DNA of 64,000 nt from Chitinophaga sp. Cy-1792 (GTDB lineage: Bacteria; Bacteroidota; Bacteroidia; Chitinophagales; Chitinophagaceae), in assembly GCF_011752935.1 (NCBI RefSeq), contig NZ_VWWO01000001.1, positions 2,790,001 through 2,854,000 of the forward strand, written 5' to 3'. The translations under genes and the position numbers were made by a program. Within the stretch, counting starts at the first letter, position 1. Each line of letters opens with the position of its first letter. Shown here piece by piece: positions 49,699 to 59,494 of this stretch. The notes beneath the pieces were generated by a model that was not told where the DNA came from, ran no database searches, and saw only the letters and a list, made by a program, of their open reading frames with translations.

Positions 49699-51021
49699 TC
49701 AGGATTTCCATTCTAAGCCGTTGCCCACCAGTGGGAGCGGCCTGGTTTGTATCAGGCTGTCCTGCGGGTACGCCGAAATCATACTCTTCTCATCCAGCAG
49801 ATTATGGAGTGTGGAATCGGGCAGGCTTTCCAGTCTTACGTTTTTAAGGTAATAGGTGGAGGTTTGGCCGTCTTGCTGTTGCCAGCTGATAATTTTACAA
49901 TGACAGGCAGCGGTTTCCACTGAGTTGAGAATTTCCTGCACGCTGCCACCTTTCCCGATTTTCGTATATACTTCCCTGATACCTATGATCTTATTGTTAT
50001 TCCCGGCGTCAAAATTCCAGGAGGCTGAAATAGCATCCTGGCGGCTGTTTTCGCCCTGTAGCTGCATCAGGCTATGCCTTGGAGAAGATAATTTACCATC
50101 ATAATTGATCAGGCAGGTATGTATGGAAATTACTCCGGGGCCTTCAAACTGGATATATCCGCTATGGTTAAAATTGGCGCCATAACGTTTGTAGGTAAAG
50201 TACCCGTCTTTGTACTTTACTTCTATAATATTGGGCACTACCAGGTGATAGCGGTCTGGTTGTGATACCCTTGCCTGCGGTGATCCCGTATAACATTGCC
50301 ATAATCCTTCTACCTGGCTGATTTCAGCAGCAGTAGGCTGATAAGGTATCAGGTTGAAATCTTTTCGTATAGTCGTCCACCTGGTATACAAGCTCAGGTA
50401 CTGGTAGCTCAGTATGCCTGTTGAAAAGATGAACAGGCATAGTAATGCCGGCATGACGTAACGTTGCCAGCTACGTTGGGTGGTGGGCGTTAGTGTGTGG
50501 GTAGCAGGTGTAACTAATTCATTTAAAACTGGTTGCGAAATTTCTGGAAATTGGTTGTCTGCCAGGGAAGTGATTTCCGGAGGATTTGGAAGCACTTCAG
50601 CGGCATTGGACACCGGCGTTGCCGGGGCAGTCGCAAGTAATAAAGGGTCTGTGGGATGTTGTTCAAATCCTTTTCTTCCTACCCCATATAAATATATATA
50701 ACAGGCATCTACCAAAAAAGCCCTTGGTTTTGCTACAATCTGATTATAACAGGCATCTTTGATCTGGTTGCCCGTAATATCATATTTACGGGAAGGATAA
50801 GTTAATTGTTTTGGATTGTAATCAGGCTCATAAAACTGATGCTGCCATGCCGCCTGATTTAAGGGAAACTGGTTACTGATGTCGCTCAGTAGAATGGCAA
50901 TGGCTTCGTAATTTTTCCTGTTGGAGTTGCGAACAATCTTTTGTCCGGTAGTGCTTTCGAATTTTTCCAGGACGTTCGTTAATAGATACACGATTTCATC
51001 CTTACCCGTTTTTAATTGCAT
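49699..51021 (-). CDS. Orphan single-pass membrane protein, unknown function
   Basis: 440 residues in three parts. Residues 1-125 form a globular domain rich in aromatic and charged residues (GKDEIVYLLTNVLEKFES, KAAWQHQF-like NQAAWQHQFYEP). A Pro/Thr-rich linker (about 125-185) leads to one membrane helix (about 189-209; RSWQRY before it suggests the N-terminus is cytoplasmic). Residues 230-440 form a likely periplasmic beta-rich domain with several WQxx/HYxx motifs. I recognise neither domain. It precedes the tandem SusC-SusD operon on the opposite strand, so a regulatory or sensor role is conceivable. Confidence 0.6.
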   Translation of the reverse strand: MQLKTGKDEIVYLLTNVLEKFESTTGQKIVRNSNRKNYEAIAILLSDISNQFPLNQAAWQHQFYEPDYNPKQLTYPSRKYDITGNQIKDACYNQIVAKPRAFLVDACYIYLYGVGRKGFEQHPTDPLLLATAPATPVSNAAEVLPNPPEITSLADNQFPEISQPVLNELVTPATHTLTPTTQRSWQRYVMPALLCLFIFSTGILSYQYLSLYTRWTTIRKDFNLIPYQPTAAEISQVEGLWQCYTGSPQARVSQPDRYHLVVPNIIEVKYKDGYFTYKRYGANFNHSGYIQFEGPGVISIHTCLINYDGKLSSPRHSLMQLQGENSRQDAISASWNFDAGNNNKIIGIREVYTKIGKGGSVQEILNSVETAACHCKIISWQQQDGQTSTYYLKNVRLESLPDSTLHNLLDEKSMISAYPQDSLIQTRPLPLVGNGLEWKS

Positions 51022-51398
51022 AACGTGTTTAAAGTAAGTCAGTTACAGAATTACTGGGTGATGTAAATCGTTTTCTGGAAATTATCCAGCGGTGGAAAAT
51101 TAGATTAAAAATTTCAGAAATAATACTGGAGGGCTAATAATTAGAAATTTTCAAATACCGGCAATACATTCGTAGCCTGAGAATCACCCAATATAACAAG
51201 CTGATATAATCTCCGTATAGGAGCTATTATTTATTATTTACTATTTACCAAAATCAATCCACGTTGTGCAATGGTGATTCTCTTACCTCCCGTAAGCGTT
51301 TATCGTTTATTCCACGCGCCGGTATTTTGCATTAACTCTTCTTAGGAAGCAGGTTAGTCCGGAAAATACATGGTCCCAGCTATCTATTATTTTATTTA
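51022..51398. other. 377 base gap upstream of the tandem SusCD operon
   Basis: It must hold the divergent promoters of the orphan membrane protein and of the SusC operon. I see no exact TAnnTTTG with a matching -33. GTATTTTG (51322-51329) is only a partial match to the -7 consensus. No other structure was found. Confidence 0.5.
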
Positions 51399-54300
51399 AT
51401 GTCAACCAAAATTAACAGCGTATACTGTATGCCACAAGCTAAGAAATTACAGTGCCTGCTATCCCTATTGCTATTGAGTTCTACCGCGATGCAGGTATCG
51501 GCACAATCAAGAGTCATCAGCGGTAGCGTTAAAGATGAAAAGAATTATCCCCTACAAGGTGTTACGGTTAAAGTTAAAAATTCTCCTTCCGGTGCTACCA
51601 CCGATGCGAAAGGGAATTTTACCTTCAACGCCAATGGTAATGCGGATTCTCTCATCGTAACATTTATAGGCTATAACAGACAGTCCCTGAGTATGGCCGC
51701 CAGCAATAACTTCAGCATCATACTGCAGCAGGCGTCCACTTCGCTTACTGATGTGGTGGTGGTAGGTTATGGTCAGCAGAAAAAAGAATCTGTTACGGCA
51801 GCTATCTCCACTATCTCTTCCAAAGAGCTGGTGCAGTCGCCGGTAGCAAATATCAGTAATGCGCTCGCCGGCCGCTTATCGGGCCTTACCGCCATACAAA
51901 CGAGTGGCAAGCCTGGTGCAGATGCCAGTACCTTATATGTACGCGGCGTAGGAACCTACACCGGTAATACCGCACCACTGGTGATGGTAGATGGTGTGGC
52001 CAGAGATTCCTATAATGATATCGACCCGAATGAAATAGAAACACTGAGTATCCTGAAAGATGCTTCTGCTACGGCAGTATACGGGGTGCGTGGTGCAAAC
52101 GGTGTGATCCTCATTACCACCAAACGTGGTAAAACCGGTACACCGCGTATCAGCGCCTCGGCACAAACAGCCTACTCAGAGTTCAATAAAATGCCCAACT
52201 TCGTCAACTCCTACCAGTATGCTACCCTGAAGAATGAACAGACATTCGAAAACTATTGGGTGCAATACGGTAAAGGCTATACGGACTGGAGCCAGTTCGT
52301 GAAAGACCGCGATGCCAACTGGACTACAAGCGGCGGACTCTACTTCTCTCCTGAAGACATCAAATACTATCAGAATGCACATACTCCTGCAATCGATGGC
52401 AAGCCAAACCCTTACTATGATCCATATTTCCACCCTGATGTAAACTGGAAAGATCAGATCTTCAGAAAGACGGCACCACAGAAACAGGTGAATGCTAACG
52501 TTACCGGGGGAACGAATGCAGTGAAATACTTCCTGTCTTTCGGATACCTCAACCAGGGCGGCCTTTTCAATACCAGCTTCATGCCTTTCTCCGATGAAAT
52601 GCAGTTTAAGAAAAACAGGTATAACCTCCGAGGTAACTTCGACTTTGATGTAAACAAAGACTTCAAGATTTCCCTCGATCTCGGTACGCAGTATATTCAG
52701 CTGACCGGTATGGATAACGACCAGTACATCTGGGAAAAAAGGATATTGTGGGCATCTCCCCTCAGCTCCCCTGGTTATAAAGATGGTAAATTCCTCATCC
52801 CTTATACCCAAACTACCAACGACCAGACAAATCCGCTCTACGCGATCGCCAACTCCAATAACTACAACCTTACAAACAACAGTACACTTAACTCTTCTTT
52901 GAAACTCAGTTACAAACTGGATTTCATTACGCCAGGATTATCTGTAAATGCACGTGGTGCCTATGATAGCTACTTCTCCAGCAGAACAGGTGGTAAATCA
53001 TACCCTTTACTGTATAATTTCAGGCCTAACCCTAATGGCGATAAACTCAATCCTATTATCTACCTGGTCAATGACATCAAACCAAATGAAAGATGGGCTG
53101 ACTGGTATAATGAGAAAAACCGTAAGATTTATACAGAGTTCAGTATCAACTATGCCCGCGACTTTGGAAAACATGCAGTAACGGGCCTTTTACTGGGTAA
53201 TACAGAGAAGTTCTTTAATCCTAAACTCGTACCAGACCTGCCGCACGCTTATGTAGGCATGGCAGGAAGGGTGACCTATGGCTATGCCGGTAAATACCTG
53301 GCAGAATTCAACATGGGTTATAACGGATCTGAAAACTTCCCTAAAGGACAGCGCTATGGCTTCCTGCCGGCAGTTTCAGCAGGCTGGGTAGCCAGCAATG
53401 AAAATTTCTTCCCTAAAAATGATCTGCTGACCTACCTGAAATTCCGTGGTTCCCTCGGTAAAGTAGGTAACGATAAAATCACCATCCCAGGCACCACGAT
53501 AGAAGCAAGGTACCTCTACCTGCCAGACGCCTGGAACTATAGCTCCAGCCAGATTTATGATGGCTATTTCTATGGTACACAAACTGACCGTAACTACGTG
53601 ATGGGGGCTATCGAAAGCGCGCTCGGCAACCCGAACGTAACCTGGGAAACTTCTACCAAAGGAAACATTGGTTTTGAAGCAAGACTCTGGAAAGATAAAA
53701 TCACCGTTACCTTTGACCACTTCAACGAAAAACGAATCAACATCCTCTCTTACAAAGGAACCGTACCTGCTGTTATGGCGGCAACACTGCCTCCTTACAA
53801 CATCGGCTCCGTAAGGAACTGGGGTAATGAACTCGAAGTAGGCTACAACGACAGAGTAGGTAAAGTTGACTTCTGGGTAAAAGGTAATATCTCCAATAAT
53901 AAAAATGAAATCCTGTTCCAGGATGAAGCCATTACGCCAGGACTCGAATACCAGGCTGCTACCGGCCGCCCGATCAATCAGGGACTCTGGTTACAATCCA
54001 GCGGTCTCTATACTTCCTGGTCTGAGCTCTACGAAGTAGATGGCAGTGGTAATCCTATCCTCACCAAACCGGTGGCTGCTAAAAATAAGATGGGTAAGAG
54101 TTATACCAACGCTTCAGGAAATGTCGTATACCAGAAAGACCTGGGCTATGGCGGTGCTATGCTGCAACCTGGTGAAGTACGCCTGATAGATTACAACGAA
54201 GATGGTGTGATTGACCAGAAAGATTTTGTAAGATCAGGTGCAACGAATATTCCTACTATTTCCTATGGTTTCTCTTTCGGCTTCAGCTATGCAGGTTTCG

Positions 54301-54722
54301 ACTTCTCTGCACTGATCCAGGGCGTGAGTGGTACCGCAAGAAATGCCATGTACTCCACCAGTCCGCACTTCAACAAACAGGAAGCTTTATTTGATGTGGA
54401 CCTGAACCGTTTCACGGAAGAGCGTTATAAAAATGGAGAAAAAATTGATTTCCCTATTGCAGGCTATAACATGGCTGCAAAGAATAACACTTTCTTCATG
54501 ATCAATACGGCGTATACCCGTCTGAAAAATATGGAGATCGGTTATACCGTGAAAGCGTCATTGCTCAAACGTATTGGTATCAGCTCCGCCCGCATCTATG
54601 CAAATGGCAATAACCTGATTACCTGGTGCCCTAAACCGATCTGGGGTGATCCGGAAAACCTCAACTATGTTGGGTATCCGCTTACACGCACCTACAATAT
54701 GGGTTTAAACGTCAATTTCTAA
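51399..54722 (+). CDS. SusC/RagA-like TonB-dependent receptor 1 of the tandem operon
   Basis: 1107 residues from the ATG at 51399; an ATG at 51429 is also possible and starts nearer the signal sequence (LSLLLLSSTAMQVSAQ). No STN domain. A carboxypeptidase-like domain (about 37-110; VISGSVKDEKNYPLQGVTVK, TTDAKGNFTFNANGN) is followed by TonB box TDVVVVGYGQQKKE (about 117-130), plug with DPNEIETLSILKDASATAVYG and barrel ending NMGLNVNF. Without STN it cannot signal through FecR, consistent with no sigma/FecR genes here. Confidence 0.92.
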   Translation: MSTKINSVYCMPQAKKLQCLLSLLLLSSTAMQVSAQSRVISGSVKDEKNYPLQGVTVKVKNSPSGATTDAKGNFTFNANGNADSLIVTFIGYNRQSLSMAASNNFSIILQQASTSLTDVVVVGYGQQKKESVTAAISTISSKELVQSPVANISNALAGRLSGLTAIQTSGKPGADASTLYVRGVGTYTGNTAPLVMVDGVARDSYNDIDPNEIETLSILKDASATAVYGVRGANGVILITTKRGKTGTPRISASAQTAYSEFNKMPNFVNSYQYATLKNEQTFENYWVQYGKGYTDWSQFVKDRDANWTTSGGLYFSPEDIKYYQNAHTPAIDGKPNPYYDPYFHPDVNWKDQIFRKTAPQKQVNANVTGGTNAVKYFLSFGYLNQGGLFNTSFMPFSDEMQFKKNRYNLRGNFDFDVNKDFKISLDLGTQYIQLTGMDNDQYIWEKRILWASPLSSPGYKDGKFLIPYTQTTNDQTNPLYAIANSNNYNLTNNSTLNSSLKLSYKLDFITPGLSVNARGAYDSYFSSRTGGKSYPLLYNFRPNPNGDKLNPIIYLVNDIKPNERWADWYNEKNRKIYTEFSINYARDFGKHAVTGLLLGNTEKFFNPKLVPDLPHAYVGMAGRVTYGYAGKYLAEFNMGYNGSENFPKGQRYGFLPAVSAGWVASNENFFPKNDLLTYLKFRGSLGKVGNDKITIPGTTIEARYLYLPDAWNYSSSQIYDGYFYGTQTDRNYVMGAIESALGNPNVTWETSTKGNIGFEARLWKDKITVTFDHFNEKRINILSYKGTVPAVMAATLPPYNIGSVRNWGNELEVGYNDRVGKVDFWVKGNISNNKNEILFQDEAITPGLEYQAATGRPINQGLWLQSSGLYTSWSELYEVDGSGNPILTKPVAAKNKMGKSYTNASGNVVYQKDLGYGGAMLQPGEVRLIDYNEDGVIDQKDFVRSGATNIPTISYGFSFGFSYAGFDFSALIQGVSGTARNAMYSTSPHFNKQEALFDVDLNRFTEERYKNGEKIDFPIAGYNMAAKNNTFFMINTAYTRLKNMEIGYTVKASLLKRIGISSARIYANGNNLITWCPKPIWGDPENLNYVGYPLTRTYNMGLNVNF

Positions 54723-54740
54723 TTAGTTAAGCAGATAAGG

Positions 54741-56591
54741 ATGAAAAGAATATATACCCTGATGGCAGCATTGTCTGTTGTTGCTGCCGGCATTTCATTA
54801 AATAGTTGTAAGAGAGATTTTCTGGAGATGCCAAAAGGTGGAACGGTAACAGTAGATACCATCTTCCATACCATGAACCAGGCACAGTACGCGATTGCGG
54901 AAATGTACCAATTGTGTATCAAAAGTGGTTTCCCGGCAAACGACCCCGGAAACTCGCGTCCGGAGGCAGTTACAGATCAGCTTTATATCCTGCATCCAGG
55001 TTACGACTGGGCTTGCGGTACTATCAATGCAGGGCCTTACAATGTAGGTAACATGAGTACAACAAATACCGTGGACCCCAGCTTTGGCAATCACTACAAA
55101 GGTATCCGCCAGGCCAATCTCGTATACCGCAACATAGCCATGGTAACTGATGCCAGCGACGACTGGAAAAAAGATATAAGGGCACAGGCTGTATTTTGCC
55201 GCGCTATGCAGCATTATGAACTGTTTCGTTTATATGGTGGTATCCCGATTGTAGGGCAGGTGCTGAGTGCAGATAATATGTACGTACACCGCAGTTCTTT
55301 AAAATCTACCGTAGACAGTATCGTAAAATGGTGTGATGAAGCAGCGGCAGTGTTGCCTGCAACCCGTGCCTCTGTTGATTTTGGTAAGGTTACCAGCGTA
55401 GCCGCACTGGCCCTGAAAGCCAGGGTGCTGCTGTATGCCGCAAGTCCTATATATAATACACCGGCTTCCATGACGGGTGTCATCAGCCAGGCAAGGTTCA
55501 ACGATGCACGCGATTCTGTTTTATGCTATCCTTCCTATGATAAGGAAAGATGGAACCTCGCGGCCAAAGCCAATAAAGCGGTGATAGATGCAGCCACTGC
55601 AGCAGGTTGTTCCCTTATGTATGGTCCTGCCAGCAATCCTGTTTCTACCGGTAATACCTACGATACGTATGGTAACTACCAGCTTATGTATAGTAAGTAT
55701 GCCAACCAGGAGCTGATCCTGGTAAATACCTTTAACCAGGCCAATGCCTCCAATGGTGGCTTCGAATGGGACCAGTATATGTCTTCCAAACTCCTCCTGC
55801 AATCATGGGGAGTGAAGAATAATGTACCTGTAGAGTTTATGGAGAAGTATGAAACCAGGGATGGTGGAAAATTCGCTTTCCCTGAAACCGGGACAGACCT
55901 GACAACCTTCATCAAAAACGCCAACCTGGACCCACGTTTCTACCAGACGATTGCCTACGATGGCATGAACTATAACAGTGGTAAATCAGGTATCCTCAAC
56001 TATTACCTGGCCAGCACCGACGGCAGCATTACCGCAGGTTCGCTGTCGTCCAGCGATAGCGGCCCCGATGGCTATGCCTTCGAAACCTACAAATTCGTGG
56101 AGCACCTCGCCACCGGACAAGGTAATGATAACAAGCACTTTGCCTGGATCATCTTCCGCCTGGGAGAATTTTACCTGAACTATGCAGAAGCACTGAACGA
56201 ATACCAGGGTGTCAATGGTGAGTCTGACTTTTACCTGAATGAAATCAGAAAGCGTGCAGGCATACTGGATAAGCACCCGGCATCACAGGATGAATTCCGT
56301 ACCGCCATACATAACGAACGTGCCGTGGAACTGGCTTATGAAGGTCAGCGTTACAGCGATCTTAACCGCTGGATGGAAGCACATGTTGCCGGTAATCTCC
56401 TGGTACATGGTATCGCTACACAGGCTGTACCAACCGGTGGTGGTAAGTTTAACCGCGCCTGGAAAAAAGTAACCTTCCAGCAACGTTACTTCCCGACAAA
56501 GTATTACTATGTTCCTTTCCCTAATGCGGAAGTAAGTAAAAACTATCTCGGCGATGGTAAATCCTGGAATGGTCAGAACCCTGGCTGGTAA
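54741..56591 (+). CDS. SusD/RagB-like lipoprotein 1 of the tandem operon
   Basis: 616 residues. The lipobox SLNSC ends near residue 23 (MKRIYTLMAALSVVAAGISLNSC). SusD signs include GIRQANLVYRNIAMVTDASDD, VFCRAMQHYELFRLYGGIPIV, FRLGEFYLNYAEALNEYQGV and the C-terminal HNERAVELAYEGQRYSDLNR and YYVPFPNAEVSKN. It begins 18 bases after SusC1. Confidence 0.93.
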   Translation: MKRIYTLMAALSVVAAGISLNSCKRDFLEMPKGGTVTVDTIFHTMNQAQYAIAEMYQLCIKSGFPANDPGNSRPEAVTDQLYILHPGYDWACGTINAGPYNVGNMSTTNTVDPSFGNHYKGIRQANLVYRNIAMVTDASDDWKKDIRAQAVFCRAMQHYELFRLYGGIPIVGQVLSADNMYVHRSSLKSTVDSIVKWCDEAAAVLPATRASVDFGKVTSVAALALKARVLLYAASPIYNTPASMTGVISQARFNDARDSVLCYPSYDKERWNLAAKANKAVIDAATAAGCSLMYGPASNPVSTGNTYDTYGNYQLMYSKYANQELILVNTFNQANASNGGFEWDQYMSSKLLLQSWGVKNNVPVEFMEKYETRDGGKFAFPETGTDLTTFIKNANLDPRFYQTIAYDGMNYNSGKSGILNYYLASTDGSITAGSLSSSDSGPDGYAFETYKFVEHLATGQGNDNKHFAWIIFRLGEFYLNYAEALNEYQGVNGESDFYLNEIRKRAGILDKHPASQDEFRTAIHNERAVELAYEGQRYSDLNRWMEAHVAGNLLVHGIATQAVPTGGGKFNRAWKKVTFQQRYFPTKYYYVPFPNAEVSKNYLGDGKSWNGQNPGW

Positions 56592-56620
56592 TCTAATATC
56601 AACCTTAATCCAAGCTTAAA

Positions 56621-59473
56621 ATGAAAAGAGAATATATAAGCATTTTTGGTTTGACACTGCTGCTGGGTGGTATCACTAACGCACAGGCACAAACGAAAAA
56701 TACATCCGATACCAGTATTACACTTAAACCTGCAACTGAAAGAGTAATCGACCTGGGATTACGCAGCGAAAAGGAATGGCGTACCACCGCTGCCACCTAT
56801 ACCATTACTGGTGATGATCTGGCGCATACTTCTGTGGCCAACCTGCTGAACGCCTTACAGGGCCGTATCCCGGGACTCACCGTAGTCACCGGTTCCGGCG
56901 AACCGGGCTATGATAACCCCGGCTTATATATCCGTGGACTCAGCAGCTGGAACGTTGCCGGTAAACTCAACATCTACCTCGATGGGTTTCCGGTAGACCT
57001 GAGCGCACTCAGCCCGCTCAGTGCCTATGAAGTAGAAACGGTAACCGTGCTCAAAGATGCCGCCGCCAATGCGATCTACGGTAATCAGGGAGGAAACGGT
57101 GTGATCAGCGTACGCACCAAAAGAGGGAATGTTAGTTCTAAAATACAGATCACTGCCAACGGCAGGTACAGTGTACTTAGTCCGTTACAATTACCACAGG
57201 TGGCTAACGCATACGACTATACGCGTTTATACAACCAGGCGCTCACCAACGACGGATTACCGGTAAAATACGCAAATCCGGACTTATACAAGGCCGCCAA
57301 TGATCCGGCGCACCCGAACGTAAACTGGTACGATCAGGTACTAAAAAGTACTTCTGTTCTGCAGGATTACAACCTGACATTCAGGGGCGGAAGCGAGCGC
57401 GCCAGGTATTACGTGCAGATGGGGTACCTCGATTTCTCCGGTATCTATAAAAATGCAGATGCCATCGACCCGGATTTTGGTACCAATGCGAAATACAAAC
57501 GTATTAACCTCCGTGCCAACGTAGACCTGCAGCTGACCAAAAACCTCTCTGTTGCCGTGAACCTCAGCGGTATCACAGAAGACAGGATCACGCCAAACGG
57601 CTTTACGGCTTCCACGGTATTTAATAACCTGGCCAGAATTCCGGCCTCCGCTTTTAACGTGAAAAACCCGGATAACACCTGGGGAAACAGCAGCGTATAT
57701 AATTTCAACCCGGTACAGCTCCTGCAGCAGAACGGTATTTATGACGCACACGCCAGAACCCTGCAAACAGCAGTGTCTATGACGGAAAGACTGGACCAGC
57801 TGGTGAAAGGGTTATCACTCAACGGTATGGTGTCGTTCAACAACCAATATGTTGGTACCTATCAGAAGATCTTCACCGTGAAATCTTCGGAGCTGCTGAA
57901 AGATGGTAACGACCAGCCTATCCTTGATGCAAAAGGCAATTATACCTATAACGTTTTAGGAGCTATCAGCCAGAGTATCAGCGATGGCGGTAACGCACAC
58001 TGGATACATAATACCATCCAGGCCGGACTGAACTATGACCGCCAGTTTGGTGATCATGGCATCACGGGCGCAGTACAGGCACGCAGAGAAGAATATACCC
58101 ACGATGGCCTGGTTTACCCTATTCGTACCCAGGGCCTGTTTGGTTACGCTACCTACGACTTCAAAAAAACATATATCCTCGACCTCTCCGCAAGCTACAG
58201 TGGTGCCGCGGATTTCCAGCCAGGCAAACAGTATGGCTTCTTCCCGGCAATCGGTGCAGGATGGATCGTTTCCAACGAAAAATTCCTGAGCAACAGCAAG
58301 ATCATTGACTTCCTGAAACTCCGTGCTACTTACGGTAAAACAGGTAACATCAATGAAAATTACCGTTTCCTCTATGAGAAATGGGCCATATCCGGTGGCG
58401 GATGGTATACCGGCGCCAATACCGGAACCAGCCAGGGTGGCCGACTGGAAGGATCTTATCCTAACAAGGACTTCACCTGGGAATCCAAAGCAGCTTTCAA
58501 CTTTGGGATAGACCTGAAGCTCCTGAAAAGACTTAGCCTGACAGCAGACGTTTTCAAGGAAAACAGAACAGGTATACTGGATAATTCTGCTTCCGTACCA
58601 TATTTCACCGGTTTCGGCATTCAAAAGCTGAACACAGGTAAAGTAGAAAACAAAGGCTTTGAACTGGCATTGAACTATAATGATAAGGTGGGAGATTTCC
58701 AGTATTATGTTGGTGGTAGTGTAGCCTTTGCCCGTAATAAAATCCTTGAAATGCAACAGGATGCCATGCCAGCTGATTACCTCTATAACAAAGGTTATCG
58801 TATCAACCAGACACGCGCGCTTAAAACAGATGGTTTCTATCAGCAGTCCGACTTTGATGCCAATGGTAACCTGAAGGCTGGTGTTGCCCAATCTTCATAT
58901 ACAGTGGCACGCCCGGGCGACCTGAAGTTTAAAGACCAGGATGGAAACGGTGTTATCAATGCATATGATTTTGTACCTACCGGATATTCTGCCATTCCTG
59001 AATTTACCACAGGACTCAATCTGGGCTTTAAGTACAAAGGCTTCGACTTCGATGCATTTGTTCAGGGAGTGTTTAACAGAACCATCAATCTGCTGGATGT
59101 TGCCTATGATTATACACATCCTTTTGAAAATAATAATAACATCACCAGGTTCTCCACCAATGCATGGACACCTGAAACAGCGACTACTGCCACTGCTCCG
59201 CGTTTATCTACCACACTTAACCTGAACAATAGTGTTAATGCTGATTTCTGGTTGCGTAATGGCAATTTCGTTAAACTCAGAAGCGTGGAATTGGGCTATA
59301 CTTTCCCTAAATCGGGCTTCCTGAGAAAAATGAATACCGTGAGAGTTTTTGTAATTGGTAATAACCTCTTTACAATAGATAAACTGGGAGATCTGCACCT
59401 GGAGCCGGAACGCTTTTCTATGGGGTATCCATTAATGAAGTCTTTCAGCTTCGGATTGAATGCCAAATTCTAG
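56621..59473 (+). CDS. SusC/RagA-like receptor 2 of the tandem operon, lacking the N-terminal domain
   Basis: 950 residues with a signal peptide (ISIFGLTLLLGGITNAQAQ). The mature protein starts almost directly at the plug: residues 40-59 (ERVIDLGLRSEKEWRTTAAT) stand where other SusC proteins have the TonB box VVVVGYG, then ANLLNALQGRIPGLTVVTGS and YEVETVTVLKDAAANAIYG (plug). The carboxypeptidase-like N-terminal domain is missing. The barrel is complete and ends SFGLNAKF. The TonB contact is thus unusual; it may still work by a variant box or depend on its partner. Confidence 0.9.
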   Translation: MKREYISIFGLTLLLGGITNAQAQTKNTSDTSITLKPATERVIDLGLRSEKEWRTTAATYTITGDDLAHTSVANLLNALQGRIPGLTVVTGSGEPGYDNPGLYIRGLSSWNVAGKLNIYLDGFPVDLSALSPLSAYEVETVTVLKDAAANAIYGNQGGNGVISVRTKRGNVSSKIQITANGRYSVLSPLQLPQVANAYDYTRLYNQALTNDGLPVKYANPDLYKAANDPAHPNVNWYDQVLKSTSVLQDYNLTFRGGSERARYYVQMGYLDFSGIYKNADAIDPDFGTNAKYKRINLRANVDLQLTKNLSVAVNLSGITEDRITPNGFTASTVFNNLARIPASAFNVKNPDNTWGNSSVYNFNPVQLLQQNGIYDAHARTLQTAVSMTERLDQLVKGLSLNGMVSFNNQYVGTYQKIFTVKSSELLKDGNDQPILDAKGNYTYNVLGAISQSISDGGNAHWIHNTIQAGLNYDRQFGDHGITGAVQARREEYTHDGLVYPIRTQGLFGYATYDFKKTYILDLSASYSGAADFQPGKQYGFFPAIGAGWIVSNEKFLSNSKIIDFLKLRATYGKTGNINENYRFLYEKWAISGGGWYTGANTGTSQGGRLEGSYPNKDFTWESKAAFNFGIDLKLLKRLSLTADVFKENRTGILDNSASVPYFTGFGIQKLNTGKVENKGFELALNYNDKVGDFQYYVGGSVAFARNKILEMQQDAMPADYLYNKGYRINQTRALKTDGFYQQSDFDANGNLKAGVAQSSYTVARPGDLKFKDQDGNGVINAYDFVPTGYSAIPEFTTGLNLGFKYKGFDFDAFVQGVFNRTINLLDVAYDYTHPFENNNNITRFSTNAWTPETATTATAPRLSTTLNLNNSVNADFWLRNGNFVKLRSVELGYTFPKSGFLRKMNTVRVFVIGNNLFTIDKLGDLHLEPERFSMGYPLMKSFSFGLNAKF

Positions 59474-59494
59474 AATGATTAAAATTATCCAGAA

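Noticed and set aside
57956..58891. 311-codon minus-strand frame opposite SusC 2
   Set aside because: Shadow of SusC; the plus strand is clearly coding throughout.
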